8,279 bases of DNA, taken from Bog-756 sp036553725 (GTDB lineage: Bacteria; Actinomycetota; Acidimicrobiia; Acidimicrobiales; RAAP-2). The translations under genes and the position numbers were made by a program. The notes under the pieces are model-generated. The model was not told where the DNA came from and ran no database searches. It saw only the letters and a list, made by a program, of their open reading frames with translations. Shown one piece after another: positions 1 to 6,419 of this stretch (position 1 is the stretch's first letter; every line of letters begins with the position of its first letter). Where the stretch lies: the NCBI GenBank assembly GCA_036553725.1, contig DATBOO010000130.1, positions 1 through 8,279 of the forward strand. The letters run 5' to 3'.

Positions 1-127
1 GTACACCGCCGAAGAGGAGCAGACCCTCTCCGACCTACTGCGCAAGCTGCGTGACCATCTCTTCGGCGCCGATGCCGCCTGGGGCCTGACCGCCGAGGAC
101 GCCGACACCTGCCCGGGGGCCGAGTAG
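1..127 (+). CDS. C-terminal fragment, possibly a MarR-family transcriptional regulator
   Basis: Only the last 41 codons are in the window, read from base 2 to the TAG at 125-127; the start lies upstream. The peptide begins YTAEEEQTLSDLLRKLRDHL and ends in a loose acidic tail rich in Ala, Asp and Glu. A 'T-x-E-E-x-x-T-L-x-x-L-L-R-K-L' helix is typical of the C-terminal dimerisation helix of MarR-type winged-helix regulators, which is the basis of the call. The DNA-binding domain is not visible, so the family is a suggestion only; other helical proteins could end this way. The gene converges on the minus-strand operon, whose last stop codon lies 43 bases downstream. Confidence 0.45.
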   Translation, partial: YTAEEEQTLSDLLRKLRDHLFGADAAWGLTAEDADTCPGAE

Positions 128-142
128 CGGCGTTCCGGAGCT

Positions 143-155
143 GGTCGGCCCGACC
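143..155. terminator. Short GC hairpin between convergent genes
   Basis: GGTCGG and CCGACC form a perfect 6-bp inverted repeat around one base; in RNA the inner pairs would open, leaving a 4-bp stem with a 5-base loop. It sits in the 43-base gap between two convergent genes, where a bidirectional terminator would be expected. No T-run follows on either strand, so it is at best a weak, non-classical terminator. Confidence 0.25.
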
Positions 156-170
156 TGCCGGTCTGGCGAC

Positions 171-1370
171 TCAGTCGAGCGCCCCGGCGGCAGCCCGGAC
201 CCGGGTGTCGTCGAGGTTCCCCTCGAGGGGCTCGCCAGCCGACGACCCCGCCATCGGGTCGATCCACAGCCAACGGGTGAGCGACGCCCGCCGGCCCGTC
301 CCCGGTGGCCAAGGCGCCCCCGCGCTCACCCCGCCCGCCATGGCGTCCAAGGCGGAGGTGATGCCGGGGGGATACCGCACGACGCCGGCGGCCCGCTGAT
401 CCGCCGAGAACTCACGCCCCCTTCCGACCAACGAGTGCACCCGGTCCGACGCCCGCTCGAGGCCGACGAAGGGCAAAAATAGGGCGACGGCAGCCACGGC
501 GGCGCCGGCCACCACGGTGTCACGGCGCTTGATGTGCACCAGCTCGTGGGCCAGCACCCCTTCCAGCTCCACCAGGGAGAGGGACTGCTCGAGCCCCGAT
601 GTCACCACCAGGGACGCCGTGCTCGGGTCACGGCCGACGGCCATGGCGTTGGGCACCGGGCTGTCGACCACCCAGATGGCCGGGCGGGGAAGCCCCATGG
701 TCGCGCACAGGCCATCCACCAGGTTGTGGAGCCGTGGGTGCTCCCACTCGTCGCTCGGGACAGCTTCCACCGACCGGAGGACGGCTGCCGGGGACCATCG
801 CCACAACCACGCGAAACCCCCCACGGCGACGACCACGAACACGACGACACCGACCACCGCCAGGCCGACGAGGGCCACCACCGCGCCCACCACGGCCCCG
901 ACGATCACGCCGGGCACGAGGCAAATGGCCACGGCCCGCCGCCGGTTGACGCGGGCCGACTCCTCCTCGTTCCGTTCGCCGCTGCGGTCGGGGGCCGGCG
1001 TCGCCGACGCCCCCCCGGCCGAGCGCCGCGGGTCGGTGGGGGCGTCCGCACCACCATGCCGGGCCGGACTCCCCTTGGAGGAGCCGCCGTTGCCGGGACG
1101 CCCGGGCCCCGAGGACCCGCTCCGGCCCCCGTGGTTGCCGTTACGGTTCCGGCTGCCGCCATTGCGGTTGCGGTTGTTGCCTCCGCCGCGGTTGCCGCCA
1201 CCTGCTTTGCCGCCACCTGCTTTGCCGCCACCGGCCTGGCCGCCACCTCCACCCTGGTTGCGCTGGCCCTTCGCGGAACCCCGGGTGCGGTCGGGGGCGC
1301 CGGGCCGACGGTTGGCGCCGGTCGAGCGTGCCGACCCGCCAGGGGCGGAGTCCTCTGGAGCGTCACCCAT
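171..1370 (-). CDS. M48-family (HtpX/Ste24-like) membrane zinc metallopeptidase with Gly/Asn/Arg-rich N-terminus
   Basis: This 399-residue protein has the M48 zinc-protease signature: HELVH at 275-279 (two His ligands and catalytic Glu276), and REFSAD at 319-324, where Glu320 is the expected third zinc ligand. About 45 hydrophobic residues at 146-190 form one or two membrane spans; a second hydrophobic stretch lies at 286-303. Family members such as HtpX degrade damaged membrane proteins, so envelope quality control is a reasonable but inferred role. Residues 1-140 are unusual: low complexity with GGGKA repeats at 46-60, then Arg/Asn/Gly repeats to about 95, with no similarity I recognise to the family. 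With basic residues RRR at 143-145 just before the first span, the tail is probably cytoplasmic. The ATG at 1370 lies 22 bases after the pimA-like stop, making this the likely last gene of the operon. No strong ribosome-binding site is visible. Confidence 0.85.
   Translation of the reverse strand: MGDAPEDSAPGGSARSTGANRRPGAPDRTRGSAKGQRNQGGGGGQAGGGKAGGGKAGGGNRGGGNNRNRNGGSRNRNGNHGGRSGSSGPGRPGNGGSSKGSPARHGGADAPTDPRRSAGGASATPAPDRSGERNEEESARVNRRRAVAICLVPGVIVGAVVGAVVALVGLAVVGVVVFVVVAVGGFAWLWRWSPAAVLRSVEAVPSDEWEHPRLHNLVDGLCATMGLPRPAIWVVDSPVPNAMAVGRDPSTASLVVTSGLEQSLSLVELEGVLAHELVHIKRRDTVVAGAAVAAVALFLPFVGLERASDRVHSLVGRGREFSADQRAAGVVRYPPGITSALDAMAGGVSAGAPWPPGTGRRASLTRWLWIDPMAGSSAGEPLEGNLDDTRVRAAAGALD
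1201..1245. repeat. 15-bp tandem repeat, three units, inside the M48 gene
   Basis: Two identical 15-base units (cctgctttgccgcca at 1201-1215 and 1216-1230) are followed by a diverged third unit at 1231-1245. Degenerate Gly-codon triplets continue on both sides, roughly 1140-1260. On the minus strand they encode GGGKA/GGGQA pentapeptides. The repeat is in frame and should expand or contract by five residues without breaking the gene. Confidence 0.8.
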
Positions 1371-1392
1371 GGTCCGGGCAGTCTACGGCGGC

Positions 1393-2613
1393 TCAGCCCG
1401 GCGGCCCGACCACCGCCGACCGGTAGATGTCCTCGTACCACTCGGCCAGCCGGCCCATCGACCAGTGGGCGGCCCAGCCCTCTGCGGCCTCCAGCCAGCG
1501 ACGGCGGGATCCGTCGCCGCCCGGACCGCCCTCCCCGCCGGGACGGGTGTCCACGTCCCCGGACCCGTGGAGCACACCCGACAGGGCTGCGGCCAGGGCC
1601 CGGCCGTCTCCGGGTGGCACGAGGAGGGCATGCCCCCCGGCCGCTTCGCGGTAGCCGTCGATATCGCTGGCCACCACCACGGCGCGGGCTGCCATGGCCT
1701 CGAGCAGCACCATGCCGAATGACTCCCCGCCGAGGGAGGGGGCGCACAGCACGTCGGCGGCCACCAGCCGGCGGACCTTCTCCGACTCGGGAACCACCCC
1801 CAGCCAGCGGATGTCGGGAGACTGGGGATGGGAGCGGCGCAGGGTGTCGGTCTGGGGCCCGTCCCCGGCGATCCACAGGACCGGCCGGGCGACCGCCCCG
1901 GGCTCGCCACTGGTGGCCGCCGCCGTAGGTGCCGTCGTGGCCAGAGCCTCGAAGGCCTCGAGCAGGACGCCGAGGCCCTTCCGCTCCTCGTGGCGGCCGA
2001 GGAACAGGACGGTGGGCCGCTCCGTCGGCCACGGCTCGACCCCGTGATAATTCTGGGCCTCTACCCCGTTGAACCCGATCTCGTACGTGCCGCCCAGCGC
2101 AGCCGCGGCGGTCGACCCGGCGGCGGCCGACACCGCGCAGCGGACGACGAGGCGACGGGCCAATCGCGTGGTCAGCGGGCGCAGGGCCGTGTAGAACGGG
2201 CTCCCGCCGCTGCGGTGGAACGTCGCCACCACGGGTGGCAGACCCCGGGCCACCAGCAGCCCGTAGGGAAGGCCGGGGGTGAACGGCTCGTGCACGTGGA
2301 CCGCATCGAACCCGGCCGATCGGAGAACGCGCAGGGCGGAACGGGCGGCGGTGACCGAGAGTGATATGGGGGCGACGGAGCCGTTGCCCCGGACCGGGAA
2401 CGAGCGGCCGGTCGCCACCACCTCGACACCGGTCGGGAGCCGGGCCGGATCATCGACGGGGGCGAACACCGTGGGCCGGTGGCCCCGTGCCTCGAGGGCA
2501 CGGGCCAGGCCCAGCACCTGGCCCTGGACCCCGCCCGGCCGCGACAGGCTGTACGGGCAGACCAGGGCAATCCGCCACGAAGGTGGCGGTGTGGGAACGG
2601 CTCGCTCCGCCAA
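1393..2613 (-). CDS. pimA: GT4-family glycosyltransferase, PimA-like phosphatidyl-myo-inositol mannosyltransferase
   Basis: PimA transfers mannose from GDP-mannose to the 2-position of the inositol ring of phosphatidylinositol at the cytoplasmic face of the membrane. The 406-residue product has a GT-B fold pattern. The N-terminal CPYSLSRPGGVQ (residues 19-30) matches the actinobacterial PimA opening, HEPF is at 108-111, and GRHEERKG near 206-213 supplies the Arg207/Lys212 pair expected to bind nucleotide phosphates. The ESFGMVLLE motif at 297-305 is the EX7E signature. Gly/Ala-rich insertions at about 227-246 and 351-378 lengthen it relative to typical family members. Start choice: PimA proteins usually begin only a few residues before the first beta strand, and no ATG or GTG is there. 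TTG at 2613, four bases after the upstream stop, is the closest in-frame option; ATG at 2685 or 2676 would overlap the preceding gene by 56-68 bases. Other GT4 lipid glycosyltransferases are possible, but the neighbouring genes favour PimA. Confidence 0.82.
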   Translation of the reverse strand: MAERAVPTPPPSWRIALVCPYSLSRPGGVQGQVLGLARALEARGHRPTVFAPVDDPARLPTGVEVVATGRSFPVRGNGSVAPISLSVTAARSALRVLRSAGFDAVHVHEPFTPGLPYGLLVARGLPPVVATFHRSGGSPFYTALRPLTTRLARRLVVRCAVSAAAGSTAAAALGGTYEIGFNGVEAQNYHGVEPWPTERPTVLFLGRHEERKGLGVLLEAFEALATTAPTAAATSGEPGAVARPVLWIAGDGPQTDTLRRSHPQSPDIRWLGVVPESEKVRRLVAADVLCAPSLGGESFGMVLLEAMAARAVVVASDIDGYREAAGGHALLVPPGDGRALAAALSGVLHGSGDVDTRPGGEGGPGGDGSRRRWLEAAEGWAAHWSMGRLAEWYEDIYRSAVVGPPG

Positions 2614-2617
2614 GCGC

Positions 2618-4489
2618 TCAGTCCACCGCCGACCGGCGTTCCCGGCGCCGGCTCCACTTGACGCCGTACATGGCATCGTCCGCACTGCTCAACAACCGGG
2701 ACGGGTCGGTGTCGGCGTTGTCGGCGAAGACCCCTCCCACCGAGGCCACGGCGGTCAGCGTGCGGCCGTCGATCCGGTAGGGGCGGGCCAGCGCCGACGA
2801 GATGCGATCGGCGATGAGGAGCATCTCCTCCTCCCCGCTCTCGATGTCGCAGACCACCACGAACTCGTCCCCGCCCAGGCGGGCCACCGTGTCGGAGGGG
2901 CGCACGACGGCCGAGAGCCGACGGGCCACGGCGATGAGCATGTCGTCACCCACGTCATGCCCGAGCACGTCGTTGATCTCCTTGAACTCATCGAGGTCGA
3001 GCAGGAACACGGCCACGCCCCGGCGGTCTCCGGACTCGGCCGGAGCGAGGTCATCCGGAGACGGCCCGGACAGCCCGTCGATGGCCTGTTGCAGGCGCTC
3101 GGCGAGCAGCGTCCGGTTGGCCAGCCCGGTCAGCGGATCGTGGAGGGCCAGCTCGGCCAGCCGCTCCTCGTTCAACTTCTGCTCGGTGACATCGTGCATG
3201 GCGACCACTGCACCCAGCATCCAACCCTCGTCGTCGACCAGGGCCTGCCCGTTGACGCTGACCTTTCTGCGGTCGCCGCCGGCCGACTCGAGGACGATCT
3301 GGACGTCGCGCAGCTGCTCGCCGGACATGGCCCGGATCAGGGGGTGCTCCCTCTGGGGCATCATCGACCCGTCGGGCCGGCGGAGTCCCTGGTCGGTCGG
3401 GATCCGGCCGATCGGGTCGGAGTCCTCGGGGAGCCCGTGGAGACGACGGGCGGAGGGATTGAACAATGTGATGCGCCCCTCGGCGTCGCAGGCAACGATG
3501 CCCTCCTCCAGAGTGTCGAGCAGCACCTGGAGGAACTGCTCCTCCCGGTGGAGCTCGGCTGCGGAGTGGCGGGCGGCGGTGATGTCGGTGAACGATGCCA
3601 CCGCGCCGTTGACCGTTCCGCCGGCGGCCACCATGGGCTGGGCATTGACCCGCATCCACATGGGCGGCCTTCCGGCCCGGTGCAGTCCGAGGACGACGCC
3701 CACCGACCTCCGTCCGCCACGAAGGCTCACGGCGATGGGGTGATCGCCGATATCGACGCGATCGCCGTCGGCGTCCACGAGCTCGAGGCCGCCCGACCCC
3801 ACCTGGCCCAGGAGGTCCTCGAGCCGCTGGCCGATCAATCGCACCCGGGGGGCCTCGAACATCACCTCGAATGCTTCGTTGACCCGGAGGACGATGCCCT
3901 CCTCGTCCACCATCAGCACTCCCTCGGCCAGCGATTCGATGATGGCCGACTGTCGGCGGTCCTCGTCCCGTATGCGCTGTTCGAGACGCTTGCGTTCGGT
4001 GATGTCCCGGATGTTGACCACGATCCCGCCGATGGGGTCATCCAGATGGTTGGCCGCCACCGCGTCGAGGTCGATCGGCGTCCCATCGGCCCGAAGAGTG
4101 CGCATTTCGAGCGACACCGACAGCCGCCGGTGCGCCACCAGGTCGTTGAAGAGGGCACGCACGGGCTCGACACTGAGGGTGTCGAACAACGCGAAGGCAT
4201 CGAGCCCGATGGCGTTGCTGATGTCGTATCCGAACAACCGCTCCGCGGAGGCGCTGACGAACTTGAACCGGCCCTCGGCGCTGATCACAACGATGACATC
4301 GAACTCATGCTCGGCCAATGAGTGGAACCGCGGCTCACGCGCCGTCCGGACAGCACGGCCACCAGGTGGGCCCAGCCCCGGGGGCGTCGCCGAACGGACC
4401 CGGCGCGCCGACCCGGGGAGGACAGCCGGAGGACCGAACCCCTCGAGCCCGGCCTCTGCGGGGAGCGGCCGGCTCTCGAATTTCGTCAT
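2618..4489 (-). CDS. Triple PAS-domain GGDEF diguanylate cyclase
   Basis: The GGDEF domain condenses two GTP into cyclic di-GMP. This 623-residue protein has a Pro/Gly/Arg-rich leader (1-55) and three PAS-type sensor modules at roughly 56-165, 178-305 and 315-437. Each ends in a linker of the PAS/PAC type (NIRDITERK, SFTDITAAR, AMHDVTEQK). The cyclase domain runs from about 447 (LALHDPLTGLANR) to 612. The active-site loop GGDEF at 539-543 is intact. RPSD at 530-533 lies five residues upstream, the spacing of an inhibitory c-di-GMP I-site. No transmembrane segment or EAL domain is visible, so it is probably a cytoplasmic cyclase with feedback control; no ligand of the PAS modules can be inferred. 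I chose ATG 4489 because it overlaps the acyltransferase stop in an ATGA and has GAGGA six bases upstream; 21 further in-frame codons upstream lie inside the neighbouring gene. Its position between PIM-pathway genes is unusual. Confidence 0.92.
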   Translation of the reverse strand: MTKFESRPLPAEAGLEGFGPPAVLPGSARRVRSATPPGLGPPGGRAVRTAREPRFHSLAEHEFDVIVVISAEGRFKFVSASAERLFGYDISNAIGLDAFALFDTLSVEPVRALFNDLVAHRRLSVSLEMRTLRADGTPIDLDAVAANHLDDPIGGIVVNIRDITERKRLEQRIRDEDRRQSAIIESLAEGVLMVDEEGIVLRVNEAFEVMFEAPRVRLIGQRLEDLLGQVGSGGLELVDADGDRVDIGDHPIAVSLRGGRRSVGVVLGLHRAGRPPMWMRVNAQPMVAAGGTVNGAVASFTDITAARHSAAELHREEQFLQVLLDTLEEGIVACDAEGRITLFNPSARRLHGLPEDSDPIGRIPTDQGLRRPDGSMMPQREHPLIRAMSGEQLRDVQIVLESAGGDRRKVSVNGQALVDDEGWMLGAVVAMHDVTEQKLNEERLAELALHDPLTGLANRTLLAERLQQAIDGLSGPSPDDLAPAESGDRRGVAVFLLDLDEFKEINDVLGHDVGDDMLIAVARRLSAVVRPSDTVARLGGDEFVVVCDIESGEEEMLLIADRISSALARPYRIDGRTLTAVASVGGVFADNADTDPSRLLSSADDAMYGVKWSRRRERRSAVD

Positions 4490-5397
4490 GCCGCGTCCTC
4501 GGACCGGTCCACCGGCCGGTCCACCGGCCACAGCGGCTGGAAGACGTGCCACTGCTCGGGGGCCCTGCGGATCATCACCTCGAACCGGGAGGCGATCTCC
4601 TGGGTGAGCCGGGTCACGTCGGATCGCAGGGAGCCCCGCCGGGTCGTGTCCAGGGGGGGATCGATCACGGCCCGGTGATCGGCGCCCGGGCCGCTGTAGA
4701 CGACGGCGGTGACCAGCGTGGCGCCGGTTCGCAGCGCCAGCGTGGCCGGGCCCGCGGGCATGGTCGTCTTCTCACCGAAGAAGTCGACGTCGACGCCGTT
4801 GCCGGCCAGGTCGCGGTCACTCAGCAGCCCGACCAGGCCGCCCCGCTTCAGGGTCGAGATGATGGTGCTCCCCGACGACGGGCCGAGGGGCACGATGGTC
4901 AGTCCCATGCCGGCCCGTTGCTCCACCATGAAGTCGAAGAGCTCCGACGGCTCGATCCGCTCGGCCACCGCGGTCATCGGCATGTCCTGGGTGGCCAGGA
5001 ATGCGCCCCCGAACTCCCAACTCCCCACGTGCGGAAGTGCCATGATGACCCCTTTGCCGGCTGCCATCCCCTCCGCCAGATGGTCGAAGCCCTGAACCAG
5101 CGTCCGCTGCTCCACGTCGATCGGCGAGGTGCTCCCGAGCTGTGCGCCCTCGACCCAGTAGCGAGCGTAGGCCCGAAATGACCGCCGTGCCCAGCGTTGG
5201 AGGACCTCCTCGTCCCCGGCATCGGCGTCCAGCACGCGGCGAAGGTTGTTCATCACCATCTGGCGGTGGCCGTGGCGGACCTTGAACAGGACATCGCCGA
5301 CCAGGTTGGCCACGCCCAGGGCCAGTGGTTCGGGCACCGCCGCCAGGCAGCGGTTGAGGGTGGTGTAGGTCCGGAAGACGGCCTGGTCCTTGTTCAC
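4486..5397 (-). CDS. patA: LpxL/HtrB-family acyltransferase, likely phosphatidylinositol mannoside acyltransferase (PatA-like)
   Basis: PatA acylates the mannose of PIM1/PIM2 with an acyl-CoA at the inner membrane. The 303-residue length fits the family. The catalytic-type motif is ALPHVGSWEFGG (120-131), with His123 as the probable base and Glu128 at the position usually held by Asp. Further family landmarks are SDRDLAGNGVDVDFFG (193-208), TTMPAGPATLALRTG directly after it, and the C-terminal RRAPEQWHVFQPLW. The start is GTG at 5397, 33 bases after the upstream phosphatidyltransferase stop, with a weak AGGGA close by; the N-terminal helix (residues 5-38) is typical. The 3' end overlaps the PAS-GGDEF gene by four bases. 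The LpxL/HtrB fold alone does not fix the substrate; adjacent phosphatidylinositol-synthase and PimA-like genes support PIM. A lipid A role is unlikely, since no lipid A genes are seen. Confidence 0.85.
   Translation of the reverse strand: MNKDQAVFRTYTTLNRCLAAVPEPLALGVANLVGDVLFKVRHGHRQMVMNNLRRVLDADAGDEEVLQRWARRSFRAYARYWVEGAQLGSTSPIDVEQRTLVQGFDHLAEGMAAGKGVIMALPHVGSWEFGGAFLATQDMPMTAVAERIEPSELFDFMVEQRAGMGLTIVPLGPSSGSTIISTLKRGGLVGLLSDRDLAGNGVDVDFFGEKTTMPAGPATLALRTGATLVTAVVYSGPGADHRAVIDPPLDTTRRGSLRSDVTRLTQEIASRFEVMIRRAPEQWHVFQPLWPVDRPVDRSEDAA
4495..4500 (-). promoter_or_regulatory. Ribosome-binding site of the PAS-GGDEF gene
   Basis: GAGGAC on the minus strand; GAGGA ends six bases before the ATG at 4489. 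It lies within the last codons of the acyltransferase gene and decides the start choice, since the longer in-frame start at 4552 would be deep inside that gene. Confidence 0.7.
4501..4529. repeat. Palindrome plus 12-bp tandem repeat at the acyltransferase 3' end
   Basis: Bases 4501-4510 (ggaccggtcc) are a perfect 10-bp palindrome. The 12-base unit ggtccaccggcc occurs twice in tandem at 4506-4517 and 4518-4529. The second copy also forms an inverted repeat with the end of the first (ggccggt/accggcc). The unit encodes the repeated PVDR of the acyltransferase tail and lies directly upstream of the next gene's ribosome-binding site. Confidence 0.75.
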
Positions 5398-5430
5398 GGT
5401 CCCTGCGGGTCGAGTCGGCGGCCGGACGGC

Positions 5431-6207
5431 TCAGGAGTGCCGGCGGCCGGCGCGCTGCCGGATGCCCTGGCGGGCATGGCGGGCACGCCAGGCCCGGCCG
5501 GACCGACTGGCCAGCTCCCCCTGCCGACGGGCCCTCCACCTCGACGGTGAGGCGGACGAGTTGCGGCCACGGGCCCGGGCCGTGACCCGGGTCCGCCGGT
5601 GCCGCAGCGGGCCGTCCACCAGGACGGGGGCTTCGGCCAGACGCCATACCCTGACGAATCGCCCGACGGCGGTGGCCGTGGTCAGGGCCAGCATGACCCA
5701 GAGGACGGGAACCAAAAAGGTGGTGGAGATGAACCCGATCCCGAGGAGGACCATCCGCTCGGCCCGTTCCATCAGGCCGCCCTTGGCGGCGATGCCCAAG
5801 GACTCGGCCTTGGCCCGTTGGTAGGACACCAGCGAGGTGACGCCCAGGATGGCGAAGGGCAGCAGGACCAGGTGGCCCGGATGGGCCCCCACCAGGTACC
5901 AGGCCACACCGCCGAGGATGAGCCCGTCGGCCACCCGGTCGGTCACCGAGTCGAAGAACGCACCTCGCACCGAGGAGGTCCCCGACGCCTTGGCCACCGG
6001 CCCGTCCAACAGGTCATGGAGGCCGGTCAGGATCAGCAGACCGATGGCCAGCGTGAAGTGCCCGGTGGCCACGGCCACGGCCGTGGCGGTGGCGGAAATC
6101 AACCCGGTGGCGGTCAGCATGTCGGCGGTGACGCCGTACCGTTGCAGCTTGCGGCCTACGGGACCGGTAGTCCGGTCAACCCCGTCGCGCCATCGCCCGT
6201 CAAACAT
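5431..6207 (-). CDS. pgsA: CDP-alcohol phosphatidyltransferase, likely phosphatidylinositol phosphate synthase
   Basis: In Actinomycetota this enzyme joins CDP-diacylglycerol and inositol 1-phosphate, releasing CMP and giving phosphatidylinositol phosphate, the precursor of PIM. The 258-residue protein has the family signature at 65-90: Asp65, Asp68-Gly69, Ala72, Gly82, Asp86 and Asp90, the four Asp being the metal ligands. The usual Arg after Ala72 is Lys73. VSYQRAKAESLG followed by KGGLMERAERMVL closely resembles the mycobacterial PgsA1 segment. Several hydrophobic spans cover roughly 31-61, 91-130 and 146-177, as expected for a six-helix membrane enzyme. The C-terminal 55 residues are extremely Arg-rich and probably cytoplasmic; typical relatives end earlier. 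ATG 6207 is supported by GGAGGGAT six bases upstream of it or closer. It is the first gene of the minus-strand block, with the PIM acyltransferase next. Archaetidylinositol- or phosphatidylglycerol-phosphate synthases are less likely alternatives. Confidence 0.87.
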   Translation of the reverse strand: MFDGRWRDGVDRTTGPVGRKLQRYGVTADMLTATGLISATATAVAVATGHFTLAIGLLILTGLHDLLDGPVAKASGTSSVRGAFFDSVTDRVADGLILGGVAWYLVGAHPGHLVLLPFAILGVTSLVSYQRAKAESLGIAAKGGLMERAERMVLLGIGFISTTFLVPVLWVMLALTTATAVGRFVRVWRLAEAPVLVDGPLRHRRTRVTARARGRNSSASPSRWRARRQGELASRSGRAWRARHARQGIRQRAGRRHS

Positions 6208-6210
6208 CGA

Positions 6211-6218
6211 ATCCCTCC
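6211..6218 (-). promoter_or_regulatory. Ribosome-binding site of the phosphatidyltransferase gene
   Basis: On the minus strand GGAGGGAT ends three bases before ATG 6207, and its GGAGG core ends six bases before it. This is the clearest Shine-Dalgarno sequence in the window and fixes the first start of the operon. Confidence 0.75.
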
Positions 6219-6239
6219 AGAAAAGGTCACCAAACCCTA

Positions 6240-6254
6240 CCAGCTGCTAGCTGG
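6240..6254. promoter_or_regulatory. 15-bp palindrome in the divergent spacer; possible operator
   Basis: CCAGCT, three bases, AGCTGG: a perfect 6-bp inverted repeat in the 212-base spacer (6208-6419) between the minus-strand lipid operon and the plus-strand cyclase gene. It sits 33 bases before the phosphatidyltransferase ATG, in a local stretch less GC-rich than its surroundings, as promoters often are. I could not assign convincing -35/-10 boxes on either strand. The rest of the spacer is GC-rich and shows nothing else recognisable. Operator function is inference from position and symmetry. Confidence 0.3.
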
Positions 6255-6419
6255 AGTTACCCCACGTCGGCCTCCCCGACGGGGCCCGTGGACGGGCCAT
6301 CGGCGTCCCTCCGGGGCTGGTCAGCCGGCCAGTGGTCGAGGCCGGGCGTGCGAGCCCCTGGGCGGCCGTGGTGGACGAGGTTCGTGCGGGCCGCGGCGGC
6401 CTTGGCCAGACTGGGGGCG

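Noticed and set aside
1140..1260. Repeat tract considered as a CRISPR array or mobile-element repeat
   Set aside because: Units are 15 bases, contiguous, without spacers and in frame with Gly-rich protein sequence.
517..1928. Two overlapping plus-strand open frames of about 400-460 codons
   Set aside because: Pro/Arg/Thr-rich shadows of the M48 and PimA-like genes; the minus-strand frames carry HELVH, REFSAD and the EX7E motif.
905..2032. Minus-strand open frame of 375 codons in a second frame across the PimA/M48 junction
   Set aside because: It is low-complexity Arg/Pro/Gly sequence and conflicts with two well-supported genes on the same strand.
2279..4321. Plus-strand open frame of 680 codons antisense to the PAS-GGDEF gene
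   Set aside because: Its product is His/Asp/Gly-rich without any domain, whereas the opposite strand has intact PAS and GGDEF motifs. Long antisense frames are expected in high-GC DNA with strong third-position bias.
6288..6419. N-terminal extension of the cyclase fusion from GTG 6288
   Set aside because: The 44 extra residues are Arg/Gly/Ala/Trp-rich without family similarity; homologues start near the PETRYA segment.
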